Positions 1 to 7,098 of a stretch of 12,111 nucleotides of DNA are shown here, piece by piece. Under the pieces are notes generated by a model, which had not been told where the DNA came from, searched no databases, and saw only the letters and a list, made by a program, of their open reading frames with translations. A program made the translations under genes and the position numbers. This stretch comes from Prevotella sp. (GTDB taxonomy: Bacteria; Bacteroidota; Bacteroidia; Bacteroidales; Bacteroidaceae). Numbering within the stretch: position 1 is the first letter of the stretch; the number at the start of each line of letters is the position of its first letter. The DNA is taken from NCBI GenBank assembly GCA_003483565.1, contig DMYZ01000208.1:1-12111 (forward strand). Reading direction: 5' to 3'.

Positions 1-952
1 TTGATGTTATACGGTCAATTTCACAACCGTTTGCATCTATAGGATTAAAATCCATTTCCCATCTTTTATTACGCATGTTCATCGTTCCATTGTAGGTGAA
101 GAGCATAGCATTACGCCCATTACGCGTTGGCATTACACAGTCAAACATATCTACTCCTCTTTCTATAGCTTCTAGAATATTTTGTGGAGTGCCTACACCC
201 ATAAGATAGCGAGGTTTATCTTTAGGCAGAATTTCATTGACGATTTCAATCATCTCATACATCACTTCCTTAGGTTCCCCTACAGCAAGTCCGCCGATAG
301 CGTTGCCATCTGCTTCCTTGTCAGCTATGAATTTAGCAGCTTCTTGACGAAGATCTTTATAGGTACAACCTTGTACAATAGGAAAGAGACTTTGATTATA
401 TCCATAGAGTGGCTCTGTTTCATGAAAACGTTTAATACAACGATCCAGCCAACGTTGAGTCATTCCAAGACTTTTCTTACTATATTGATAGTCACTTTGT
501 CCCGGAGGGCATTCATCTAGTGCCATCATAATGTCTGCACCGATAATGCGCTCTGTATCCATGACATTTTCAGGAGTAAAAATATGTTTGCTTCCATCAA
601 TATGTGAATGAAATTCACATCCTTCTTCTGTTAGTTTGCGGATACCTGTCAATGAAAACACTTGGAAACCGCCACTGTCAGTAAGTATTGGCTTTTCCCA
701 ACCGTTAAAGCCATGCAAGCCACCCGCAGCTTTGAGTACATCTAGTCCTGGGCGGAGATAGAGATGGTAAGTGTTGCCTAAGATGATTTGTGCTTTAACC
801 TGTTCTCTTAATTCTTTAAAATGAACTCCTTTAACAGTACCAGCAGTACCAACAGGCATAAAAATAGGTGTTTTGATTTGCCCGTGTTCTGTTGTAATAA
901 TGCCAGTACGTGCATCGGAAGCGTTGTCCGTATGTTGTAATTCAAATGTCAT
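1..952 (-). CDS. tgt: Queuine tRNA-ribosyltransferase (TGT), C-terminus cut by window edge
   Basis: Tgt exchanges the guanine at position 34 of GUN anticodons (Tyr, His, Asn, Asp tRNAs) for preQ1 in the queuosine pathway; it is cytoplasmic. Reading leftward from the ATG at 952-950 gives 317 codons with no stop. The translation shows the substrate-pocket motif TDSGGFQVFS with Asp92 (general acid/base position), GGLAVGEPKE in the middle, and MFDCVMPTRNGR, where Asp271 aligns with the family nucleophile. The family is usually about 370-380 residues, so about 60 residues, including the C-terminal zinc-binding Cys3-His cluster, lie outside the window. The gene starts 21 bases after the lon stop with no promoter or terminator between, so it is probably co-transcribed with lon. 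Identity is very secure; it is partial only because of the window edge. Confidence 0.96.
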   Translation of the reverse strand, partial: MTFELQHTDNASDARTGIITTEHGQIKTPIFMPVGTAGTVKGVHFKELREQVKAQIILGNTYHLYLRPGLDVLKAAGGLHGFNGWEKPILTDSGGFQVFSLTGIRKLTEEGCEFHSHIDGSKHIFTPENVMDTERIIGADIMMALDECPPGQSDYQYSKKSLGMTQRWLDRCIKRFHETEPLYGYNQSLFPIVQGCTYKDLRQEAAKFIADKEADGNAIGGLAVGEPKEVMYEMIEIVNEILPKDKPRYLMGVGTPQNILEAIERGVDMFDCVMPTRNGRNAMLFTYNGTMNMRNKRWEMDFNPIDANGCEIDRITS

Positions 953-973
953 GAATTGTCGAATGTTTTATGC

Positions 974-3442
974 TTATTCTTCTTCTTTCTTTATTTCTTT
1001 TGGAATGGTAAATTCTACAGGATTATTAACTCTTTCATGAGTTAAAGCAAAGTCCCAAACTTCTTTGACATTTTCTACATAGTGGAAAGTAACCCCTTCA
1101 ATGTATTTCTCCGGGATTTCCTCAATATCCTTTTGGTTATCTTTGCACATTACGATATCTGTGATACCAGCACGCTTGGCAGCAAGAATTTTTTCTTTAA
1201 TACCACCTACTGGAAGTACTTTACCACGGAGAGTGATTTCTCCAGTCATAGCTGTATTCTTTCGAACTTTTCGCTGAGTGAGGGCAGAAGCAATGCTTGT
1301 GGCAATAGTGATGCCTGCAGATGGTCCATCTTTAGGAGTGGCACCTTCAGGTACATGAACATGAATATTCCAATAATCAAAGATATGATAGTCTATATCG
1401 AGTTCTTCTATATGGGCTTTGACATATTGCAAAGCAATAACAACAGATTCTTTCATTACATCTCCCAGATTGCCGGTGATGGTGAGCTTTTCACCTTTTC
1501 CTTTGTTGAGAGAGGTTTCAATAAAAAGAATTTCACCGCCAACACTTGTCCATGCTAGTCCAGTGACTACACCTGCATAGTCATTTCCTTGATATATATC
1601 ACGATAGAAAGGTGGTTTGCCCAGAAGGTCTTCCAGGTTGGTAGGAGTGATCTTCTTGAATGGCAGTTTGTTATCACGTTCATAAATAAATACCAATTTG
1701 CGCAAAGCTTTATTTATAAGTTTTTCCAGCTGCCGTACACCACTTTCTCTAGTATAATTTTCAATGATCTTTTCCAAAGCAAATTTTGTAAAAGATGGCT
1801 TCGTGTCAAGTGTATCTAGTCCAGTGTTTTTTAATTCTTTTGGAACTAGATGCTGTTTGGCAATTTCTATTTTCTCTTCAGTAATATAGCCGCTAACCTC
1901 AATAAGCTCCATACGGTCAAGAAGTGCCCGAGGAATAGTGCTAAGGTCATTGGCTGTAGCAATAAACAAAACATCTGACAAATCATAATCTACGTCAAGA
2001 TAATTATCATGAAATGCGGAATTTTGTTCTGGGTCAAGAACTTCAAGAAGTGCAGACGCAGGGTCTCCATTGATATTATTTTGGGTGATTTTGTCGACCT
2101 CGTCAAGGATGAATACAGGATTGCTTGATCCTGCTTTCTGAATACCATTAATGATACGCCCAGGCATAGCACCAACATAAGTACGCCGATGGCCTCTGAT
2201 TTCAGCCTCATCATGGACACCACCAAGAGATATTCTGATAAATTTACGCTTCATGCTCTCAGCAATACTTTTACCGAGACTTGTCTTACCAACTCCCGGA
2301 GGGCCAAAGAGGCAAATAATAGGTGATTTCATGTTATGGCGCAACGAAAGTACCGCAATATGTTCAAGAATACGTTCTTTAACTTTTTCCATACCATAAT
2401 GGTCGTGGTCAAGCGCTTTTCTTGCATGCGCCAAATTGAGATCATCTTCCGTATATTCACCCCAAGGCAAACTTACAAAGGTCTGAAGATAACTGTATTG
2501 TACAGAATACTCAGGACTTTGTGGATTTAACATGTCTAATTTGTTCAGCTCCTTGTGGAATATGCTTTTAATATCTTCACTCCATTTTTTGTCTTTTGCT
2601 TTTTCTAATAACTCCTCTTTTTCTGGAGAACTACTTTCATTACCAAGTTCTTCTTTGATATTTTTGATTTGTTGTTGTAAGAAGTATTGTTTCTGCTGCT
2701 CATTGATATCCTCCTGGGTCCGATTCTTGATTCGTATCCGGATATTATTGAGCTCTTGTTGCATGTTAAGCAGACGCAGTGCTTTATAGATTCGATCTGT
2801 AATAGGATCTGTATCAAGTAATTGTATCTTGTCCTTGATATCAAATGGTGCGTTTGCACAGATGAAGTTGGTAAGCATAACATCATCGCTAATATTTGTC
2901 AAGGCATATTCTGTTTCATCTGGAATTTCTTCATTGGAGTGAATAAATTTGACAGCAGCTTGTTTGAGTGAGTCGACCAAAGCTTTGAATTCTTTGTCTT
3001 TCTTATTTGGTATAACTTCTGTTACAGGCTCAACTGTTCCGATGTAGTAAGGTTTTTTCTTTTTGAGATCTATTAATCGGCATTTACCCAAACCTTGTAT
3101 AATGGCTGTATAATTGCCTTCATTGCCAGGCATTTCAATTACCTTAATGAGTTTTGCAAAGACACCAGTTTGATAAAGATCTTGCTGCATGGGTAAATTT
3201 ATATCTTCGTCTTTCTGACAGAAAATAGCAAAGATTGTATTTTCTTTCTGCCGTATTTTCTCAATGAGTTTTATGCTGGTTTTTCTTCCAACAAGAATTG
3301 GAGAAACAATAGTAGGGAAAAAAACAACATTACGAGTAGTCAGAATGGGATACTCTCCCAGACTAGCACCGCTTAATAAGTCGGATATATCACCGTTATA
3401 ATCTGCTATCATTTGAAATTGTGGATTTTGCTTCCTCTTCAT
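974..3442 (-). CDS. lon: ATP-dependent protease Lon (LonA type)
   Basis: Lon is a cytoplasmic homo-hexameric AAA+ serine protease that degrades misfolded and regulatory proteins. The 822-residue product has the full LonA layout. The N-terminal substrate-binding domain spans about residues 30-230 and is followed by a charged helical linker to about 330. The AAA+ module has Walker A GPPGVGKTS at 380-388 (Lys386), Walker B VFILDEVD at 443-450, and an arginine-containing sensor region (TIPRALLDRM near 502). The C-terminal protease domain has the catalytic Ser708 in PKDGPSAG and Lys751 in GGIKEK, the same 43-residue spacing as in E. coli and human Lon. The C-terminus ends in a run of Lys/Glu. It is slightly longer than E. 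coli Lon, as is usual in Bacteroidales. The ATG at 3442-3440 is chosen because it lies just downstream of a good promoter element. It is probably the first gene of a lon-tgt operon. Confidence 0.98.
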   Translation of the reverse strand: MKRKQNPQFQMIADYNGDISDLLSGASLGEYPILTTRNVVFFPTIVSPILVGRKTSIKLIEKIRQKENTIFAIFCQKDEDINLPMQQDLYQTGVFAKLIKVIEMPGNEGNYTAIIQGLGKCRLIDLKKKKPYYIGTVEPVTEVIPNKKDKEFKALVDSLKQAAVKFIHSNEEIPDETEYALTNISDDVMLTNFICANAPFDIKDKIQLLDTDPITDRIYKALRLLNMQQELNNIRIRIKNRTQEDINEQQKQYFLQQQIKNIKEELGNESSSPEKEELLEKAKDKKWSEDIKSIFHKELNKLDMLNPQSPEYSVQYSYLQTFVSLPWGEYTEDDLNLAHARKALDHDHYGMEKVKERILEHIAVLSLRHNMKSPIICLFGPPGVGKTSLGKSIAESMKRKFIRISLGGVHDEAEIRGHRRTYVGAMPGRIINGIQKAGSSNPVFILDEVDKITQNNINGDPASALLEVLDPEQNSAFHDNYLDVDYDLSDVLFIATANDLSTIPRALLDRMELIEVSGYITEEKIEIAKQHLVPKELKNTGLDTLDTKPSFTKFALEKIIENYTRESGVRQLEKLINKALRKLVFIYERDNKLPFKKITPTNLEDLLGKPPFYRDIYQGNDYAGVVTGLAWTSVGGEILFIETSLNKGKGEKLTITGNLGDVMKESVVIALQYVKAHIEELDIDYHIFDYWNIHVHVPEGATPKDGPSAGITIATSIASALTQRKVRKNTAMTGEITLRGKVLPVGGIKEKILAAKRAGITDIVMCKDNQKDIEEIPEKYIEGVTFHYVENVKEVWDFALTHERVNNPVEFTIPKEIKKEEE

Positions 3443-3467
3443 TTTAAGTCTCTTCTTTATTGGTTTG

Positions 3468-3475
3468 CAAAGATA
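3468..3475 (-). promoter_or_regulatory. Promoter -7 element for lon-tgt
   Basis: On the minus strand the bases read TATCTTTG, an exact match to the Bacteroidetes primary-sigma element TAnnTTTG. It sits 25 bases upstream of the lon ATG, which gives a short leader. No clear TTTG is seen at the expected -33 spacing, so only the -7 element is claimed. Confidence 0.6.
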
Positions 3476-3485
3476 CGAAAATTAT

Positions 3486-3517
3486 TTTGTTTTAAAGTCT
3501 TACATCTCTATAATTTG
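3486..3517 (+). promoter_or_regulatory. Possible promoter for trmN6
   Basis: A TTTG at 3486-3489 is followed after 19 bases by TATAATTTG at 3509-3517. This resembles TTTG-N19-21-TAnnTTTG but has one extra base inside the -7 element. It points toward trmN6, whose ATG is 63 bases downstream, and nearly abuts the opposite-facing lon promoter. It is an imperfect match. Confidence 0.33.
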
Positions 3518-3580
3518 CTTAAATGAAATGTATTAAACATAAAATAGGTAATAATTATGATGTGGCAACGTTAATTGTTT

Positions 3581-4294
3581 ATGTCAAAAAGTGAATTTTG
3601 TTTTAAGCAATTTTCTGTATGTCAGGATCGATGTGCTATGAAAGTAGGAACTGATGGCGTATTACTGGGTGCTTGGGCTAAAGGCGGGAAGCGAATGCTA
3701 GATATAGGATCGGGGACTGGGCTTATTTCATTGATGATGGCTCAGCGCTTTCCTTTATCTCTGATTGATGCTATTGATGTTGAGATTGATTGCTGTATAC
3801 AGGCTGAAGAAAATGTGAATAATAGTCCTTTTGTTGATCGAATTCATGTTTATAGATCTAGTTTGCAGGATTATACTTGTGAGAATAAAATGTATTTTTT
3901 TGATTCTATAGTTTCCAATCCTCCTTATTTCGTGAACAGTTTGAAAAGTCCGGACAGCAAGCGTTCTATGGCACGACATTCGGATTGCCTTCCTTTTGAT
4001 GTGTTGCTAAAATGTGTCAGATGTCTTCTTGCTGAAAGTGGTCGGTTTTCAGTGATATTGCCGATAGAGGTAATTGATGGCTTTGTATTGGAAGCTTACC
4101 ATTTAGGACTTTATATCTCTCGAGAAGTAATGGTTAAAACAACTTCTAAAAAGCTTCCGTCAAGATGCCTTTTGGAATTTCAGAAGCAATACTGTTCTTC
4201 ACCAGAGAAGATAGACGCATTTCTTATGGAAACTGATGGAAGCCGATCTTCTTGGTACCAGCATTTGACTGTTGATTTTTATCTTGAGAAATAA
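3581..4294 (+). CDS. trmN6: tRNA1(Val) (adenine(37)-N6)-methyltransferase, TrmN6/YfiC family
   Basis: This predicted S-adenosylmethionine-dependent enzyme puts N6-methyl on A37 of tRNA-Val in E. coli (YfiC/TrmN6). The 237-residue product begins with the family signature FKQFSVCQDRCAMKVGTDG (residues 8-26). The SAM-binding motif I, LDIGSGTGLIS, is at 40-50, an acidic residue for the ribose (IDVE) at 65-68, and the N6-adenine catalytic motif NPPY at 113-116. Length matches the family (about 235-250). A TTG six bases upstream is in frame, but the ATG at 3581 is preferred because homologues start close to the FKQF motif. The gene is divergent from lon and ends 16 bases before the stop codon of the convergent lipid kinase gene. 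The fold and N6-adenine chemistry are secure; the exact tRNA target is taken from the E. coli enzyme. Confidence 0.9.
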   Translation: MSKSEFCFKQFSVCQDRCAMKVGTDGVLLGAWAKGGKRMLDIGSGTGLISLMMAQRFPLSLIDAIDVEIDCCIQAEENVNNSPFVDRIHVYRSSLQDYTCENKMYFFDSIVSNPPYFVNSLKSPDSKRSMARHSDCLPFDVLLKCVRCLLAESGRFSVILPIEVIDGFVLEAYHLGLYISREVMVKTTSKKLPSRCLLEFQKQYCSSPEKIDAFLMETDGSRSSWYQHLTVDFYLEK

Positions 4295-4310
4295 TATAAT
4301 AAAGTGTAAT

Positions 4311-5339
4311 TTAGAAATTTAATTTTCTTTGAATAACTTTACTTAGGATTTCTACTCTTCGACTTTGTCTGTTGATATCATCTTTGACGGAATTAATATT
4401 GTTGAAAAATTCTGTAAACGTATTTTGAATGGCATTCGGTTTGCGAAGTGCTTTATCTGCATCGGGATTAACAACAATTTTAATACCCTTTGGATGCAAT
4501 TTAATATCAATATCCTGTTCTGTCATCATTGGATCACCGTCATAGTGTATTACACCGGGACTATTACGATGAACATGGAGATGCTGGCATCGGAAGGTCT
4601 TGATACGAGAGTTCTTGTTCATTGTTTTATTAAATAAATCAAAACTCATTTGACCAGCCTCTAAAACACTAAACGGCTCCATGATGATAACATCAAGAAG
4701 ACCATCAGACATGGATGCCTGAGGTGCTATATAGGCATTGTTTCCATATTGGGAAGCGTTTGCCACGGAAATCATGAAAGCTTTATATTTATATTTACCT
4801 GTTTCGTCTTCTATTTCGTAAGTTTCCGGTTTGTATTTTAACCATTCTCGCAGTACATTTTCTACATATGTAATAGGGCCACGCTTACCGCTTTCTGCAA
4901 ATTTCATACTGATAAAGGCATCAAACCCCATGCCACAAGTACAGAAAAAATCGTGGTTATTGATGGAACCATAATCTAAGGAATGAATTTCATTCCTGTT
5001 AATAAGTTCAAGACTTTTTCGAAGGTTCATTGGAAGCATAAGATGTCTGGCAAGACCATTACCGGAGCCGCAAGGCAATATGCCCATAGCCGTATTCGAA
5101 TGAACTAATGCGCGACCTACTTCGTTGACAGTACCGTCTCCACCGACAGCGACAACAATGTCACATCCTTTTTTTTTCGCGTCATTTGCTATTTCTGTAG
5201 CATGTCCAGGTCCTTTTGTATTACAAATCTCATAATCATACAGATCTTTATCTATATATCTGTCTATTAGATTTGGAATTCCAGCCTTGTTGGTAGTACC
5301 AGAGATCGGGTTCATGATGAAAATGATCTTTTTCTTCAT
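4311..5339 (-). CDS. Diacylglycerol/sphingosine kinase-family lipid kinase (LCB5/YegS-like)
   Basis: This cytoplasmic or membrane-peripheral lipid kinase has 342 residues from the ATG at 5339; an in-frame ATG at 5357 would add MSFTKN. The upstream ATG lies only about 15 bases from the promoter element, and the MKKKIIFI beginning looks typical of the family, so the inner start is chosen. The N-terminal catalytic domain shows NPISG (10-14), the nucleotide-binding GGDGTVNEV (66-74) and LPCGSGNGLARHL (88-100). The C-terminal beta domain has GMGFDA (136-141) and HYDGD (265-269). GSGN resembles sphingosine kinases (human SphK1 has LPAGSGNALA) more than the GTxN of bacterial YegS/DgkB. The gene is divergent from a serine palmitoyltransferase-like gene, which supports a sphingoid-base or ceramide substrate. 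Family membership is secure. Substrate is inferred; diacylglycerol or undecaprenol remain possible. Confidence 0.88.
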   Translation of the reverse strand: MKKKIIFIMNPISGTTNKAGIPNLIDRYIDKDLYDYEICNTKGPGHATEIANDAKKKGCDIVVAVGGDGTVNEVGRALVHSNTAMGILPCGSGNGLARHLMLPMNLRKSLELINRNEIHSLDYGSINNHDFFCTCGMGFDAFISMKFAESGKRGPITYVENVLREWLKYKPETYEIEDETGKYKYKAFMISVANASQYGNNAYIAPQASMSDGLLDVIIMEPFSVLEAGQMSFDLFNKTMNKNSRIKTFRCQHLHVHRNSPGVIHYDGDPMMTEQDIDIKLHPKGIKIVVNPDADKALRKPNAIQNTFTEFFNNINSVKDDINRQSRRVEILSKVIQRKLNF

Positions 5340-5371
5340 ATTTTTAGTAAATGACATTAAATTGCAAGATG

Positions 5372-5379
5372 CAAAGTTA
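5372..5379 (-). promoter_or_regulatory. Promoter -7 element for the lipid kinase
   Basis: On the minus strand the bases read TAACTTTG, an exact TAnnTTTG. The element is 32 bases upstream of the chosen ATG (5339) and 14 bases upstream of the alternative ATG (5357), which favours the inner start. No convincing -33 TTTG is visible. Confidence 0.5.
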
Positions 5380-5423
5380 GTAAAATCTTTGGAGAAATGT
5401 ATTTTTATTAAATAAAATTTGGC

Positions 5424-5439
5424 GGAAAGATAACTTTCT
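5424..5439. other. Short palindrome between divergent promoters
   Basis: GGAAAG, ATAA, CTTTCT forms an inverted repeat (GAAAG/CTTTC plus one G-T pair) between the outward-facing promoters of the lipid kinase and spt. It could be a protein-binding site shared by both genes. At 5-6 base pairs it may equally be chance in AT-rich DNA. Confidence 0.2.
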
Positions 5440-5472
5440 CGTTAAAAACTATGATATATTACTACTTTTTTG

Positions 5473-5480
5473 TATCTTTG
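5473..5480 (+). promoter_or_regulatory. Promoter -7 element for spt
   Basis: The bases read TATCTTTG, followed by CAAA. This is an exact TAnnTTTG, and TATCTTTGCAAAC also occurs at the lon promoter. It lies 44 bases upstream of the chosen ATG at 5525. A TTG at 5492 would leave almost no leader, so the element helps decide the start. No -33 TTTG is seen at the right spacing. Confidence 0.58.
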
Positions 5481-5524
5481 CAAACTGAAATTTGGAAAAT
5501 ATAGAAAATACTATACCTATTACA

Positions 5525-6712
5525 ATGGGACAGTTACAAGAAAAATTTAAGAATTATCGTGTGCCGCAGCAATACATGAAGGCCGGTGTTTATCCCTATT
5601 TCCGTGAAATTACTAGTAAGCAAGGTACGGAAGTTGAGATGGGCGGTCATAAGGTGTTAATGTTTGGCTCAAATGCCTATACAGGCTTAACAGGCGATGA
5701 AAGGGTAATCGAAGCTGCCAAGAAGGCTTTAGATAAATATGGATCAGGTTGCGCAGGCAGTCGTTTCCTTAATGGTACCCTTGATCTCCATGTTCAACTC
5801 GAGAAAGAATTAGCTGAATTCGAGCATAAAGATGAAGCTCTTTGTCTTTCGACTGGTTTTTCTGTCAATAGTGGTGTCTTGGCTACTGTTGTTGGTAAAG
5901 GAGATTACATTATCTGTGATGATCGTGATCACGCTTCAATTGTAGATGGTCGTCGGCTTTCTTTTGCTCGTCAGTTACATTATAAGCACAATGATATGGA
6001 AGATTTGGAGCGTGTTCTCAAAACTCTTCCTTATGAAGCTGTTAAACTGATTGTTGTTGATGGCGTGTTTTCTATGGAGGGAGATTTGGCCAAATTACCT
6101 GATATAGTGAATCTGAAGAAGAAGTATAACTGTTCAATTATGGTCGATGAGGCACATGGCCTTGGCGTTTTTGGTAAACAGGGTAGAGGTGTCTGTGATT
6201 ATTTTGGTGTGACTGATGATATTGATTTAATCATGGGTACATTTTCAAAAAGCCTTGCTTCTATCGGCGGTTTTATTGCAGGTGATTGGGATACTATAAA
6301 TTATTTGCGTCATACGTGCCGAACATATATTTTTAGTGCATCTAATACACCTTCAGCTACAGCTGCTGCTCTTGAGGCTCTTCATATTATTCAGAATGAA
6401 CCAGAGCGTATTAAGAGTCTATGGGATGTTACGAAGTATGCTTTACAGCGTTTTCGAGAAGAGGGTTTCGAGATAGGTGATACAAAAAGTCCTATTATAC
6501 CTTTATATGTGCGTGATATCGAAAAGACATTTTTAGTTACTAAATTGGCTTTCGATGCCGGCGTATTTATTAACCCTGTTATTCCTCCAGCATGTGCTCC
6601 TCATGATACTTTGGTTCGTTTTGCTCTTATGGCTACACATACTAAGGAACAAGTTGAGCGTGGCGTTCAGGCCTTGAAGAAAGTTTTTGTAGAACAAGGT
6701 ATAATAAAGTAA
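5525..6712 (+). CDS. spt: Serine palmitoyltransferase-like alpha-oxoamine synthase (PLP)
   Basis: This predicted PLP enzyme condenses L-serine with an acyl-CoA to form 3-ketosphinganine, the first step of sphingolipid synthesis. The 395-residue length is typical of soluble bacterial SPT homodimers. Motifs, numbered from the ATG: FGSNAYTGL near 47-55, GSGCAGSRFLNGT near 73-85, His136 in CDDRDHASI (PLP-ring stacking), Asp208/His211 in VDEAHG, and the Schiff-base Lys242 in GTFSKSLASIGGF. TFSKS followed by IGG is the form seen in SPT; E. coli Kbl has TLGKALGG and BioF has TFGK. Automatic annotation often names such Bacteroidales genes glycine C-acetyltransferase (kbl). An in-frame TTG start at 5492 is possible but sits too near the promoter. 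No threonine dehydrogenase (the usual kbl partner) is adjacent, whereas a sphingosine-kinase-like gene is. Alternatives: Kbl or BioF. Confidence 0.85.
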   Translation: MGQLQEKFKNYRVPQQYMKAGVYPYFREITSKQGTEVEMGGHKVLMFGSNAYTGLTGDERVIEAAKKALDKYGSGCAGSRFLNGTLDLHVQLEKELAEFEHKDEALCLSTGFSVNSGVLATVVGKGDYIICDDRDHASIVDGRRLSFARQLHYKHNDMEDLERVLKTLPYEAVKLIVVDGVFSMEGDLAKLPDIVNLKKKYNCSIMVDEAHGLGVFGKQGRGVCDYFGVTDDIDLIMGTFSKSLASIGGFIAGDWDTINYLRHTCRTYIFSASNTPSATAAALEALHIIQNEPERIKSLWDVTKYALQRFREEGFEIGDTKSPIIPLYVRDIEKTFLVTKLAFDAGVFINPVIPPACAPHDTLVRFALMATHTKEQVERGVQALKKVFVEQGIIK

Positions 6713-6739
6713 CGTACTTTGTAAATATAATGATATTAG

Positions 6740-6779
6740 AAGGATAGTGTCTTTAATAAGATTACTATCCTTTTTTTTG
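6740..6779 (+). terminator. Intrinsic terminator of spt
   Basis: AAGGATAGT (6740-6748) pairs perfectly with ACTATCCTT (6764-6772). A small inner TCTT/AAGA pairing lies in the loop, and a run of T follows to 6778. It lies 27 bases after the spt stop, so spt is probably a single-gene transcript. Confidence 0.8.
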
Positions 6780-6822
6780 TTATCAAAAAATAATATTTTT
6801 TTTAGAAAAAAATGGAATATAG

Positions 6823-6854
6823 TTTGGAGAAATAAAAAAAAAAACTTACCTTTG
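6823..6854 (+). promoter_or_regulatory. Promoter of the tRNA-Pro pair
   Basis: TTTG (6823-6826), exactly 20 bases, then TACCTTTG (6847-6854). This is a complete match to the Bacteroidetes housekeeping promoter (TTTG-N19-21-TAnnTTTG) and ends 22 bases before the first tRNA. The spacer contains a long A-run. Confidence 0.8.
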
Positions 6855-6876
6855 CACCCGCAATTGAGAAATAGAG

Positions 6877-6950
6877 CGGGGTGTAGCGCAGCCCGGTAGC
6901 GCTCCTGGTTTGGGACCAGGTGGTCGCAGGTTCGAATCCTGTCGCCCCGA
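6877..6950 (+). tRNA. tRNA-Pro(TGG), copy 1
   Basis: This is a 74-base cloverleaf. The acceptor stem is CGGGGTG/CGCCCCG with one G-T pair, and the discriminator base is A at 6950. The D stem is GCGC/GCGC. The anticodon stem CCTGG/CCAGG encloses the loop TTTGGGA, giving anticodon TGG (reads CCN proline codons). The T arm is GCAGG-TTCGAAT-CCTGT. CCA is not encoded, so it must be added after transcription. It shares a transcript with the identical copy 24 bases downstream. Confidence 0.97.
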
Positions 6951-6974
6951 CTCATTTTAAATTCATATTGCTTA

Positions 6975-7048
6975 CGGGGTGTAGCGCAGCCCGGTAGCGC
7001 TCCTGGTTTGGGACCAGGTGGTCGCAGGTTCGAATCCTGTCGCCCCGA
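6975..7048 (+). tRNA. tRNA-Pro(TGG), copy 2
   Basis: It is base-for-base identical to the copy at 6877-6950 over all 74 bases, with the same anticodon TGG and no encoded CCA. The 24-base AT-rich spacer between the copies contains no promoter match. The terminator hairpin begins 4 bases after its discriminator base, so this is the last gene of the tRNA unit. Confidence 0.97.
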
Positions 7049-7051
7049 CTG

Positions 7052-7087
7052 AAATGTTAGGTAGTTTGTTACTACCTAACATTTTTT
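7052..7087 (+). terminator. Intrinsic terminator of the tRNA-Pro unit
   Basis: A perfect 14-base-pair stem, 7052-7065 with 7071-7084, has the loop TTGTT and a T-run overlapping and following the right arm (to 7087). It lies directly after the second tRNA and separates it from the susC promoter. Confidence 0.88.
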
Positions 7088-7098
7088 ATATTTAAACG

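Larger units (their letters stand above)
6877..7048 (+). repeat. Tandem direct repeat of the tRNA-Pro gene
   Basis: Two identical 74-base units are offset by 98 bases. The perfect identity stops sharply at the tRNA borders apart from two extra shared bases (CT) on the 3' side. This indicates an old tandem duplication, or copies kept alike by recombination, with only the tRNA under selection. Confidence 0.9.

Noticed and set aside
182..520. 112-codon plus-strand frame
   Set aside because: It lies entirely antisense to tgt, whose conserved motifs are unmistakable on the minus strand.
1082..1558. 158-codon plus-strand frame
   Set aside because: Antisense to the Lon protease domain; no independent motif or promoter.
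4365..4637. 90-codon plus-strand frame
   Set aside because: Antisense to the C-terminal part of the lipid kinase, which is well supported.
6533..6955. Minus-strand open frame of 140 codons overlapping tRNA-Pro and the end of spt
   Set aside because: Its N-terminal part is simply the antisense of tRNA-Pro (GDRIRTCDHLVPNQERYR), a well-known spurious protein. The rest runs antisense through an A/T-rich spacer, a terminator and the spt coding region.
6877..7048. CRISPR-like reading of the repeated 74-base units
   Set aside because: Only two units, and each folds as a complete tRNA-Pro. No CRISPR array or cas gene is seen in the window.
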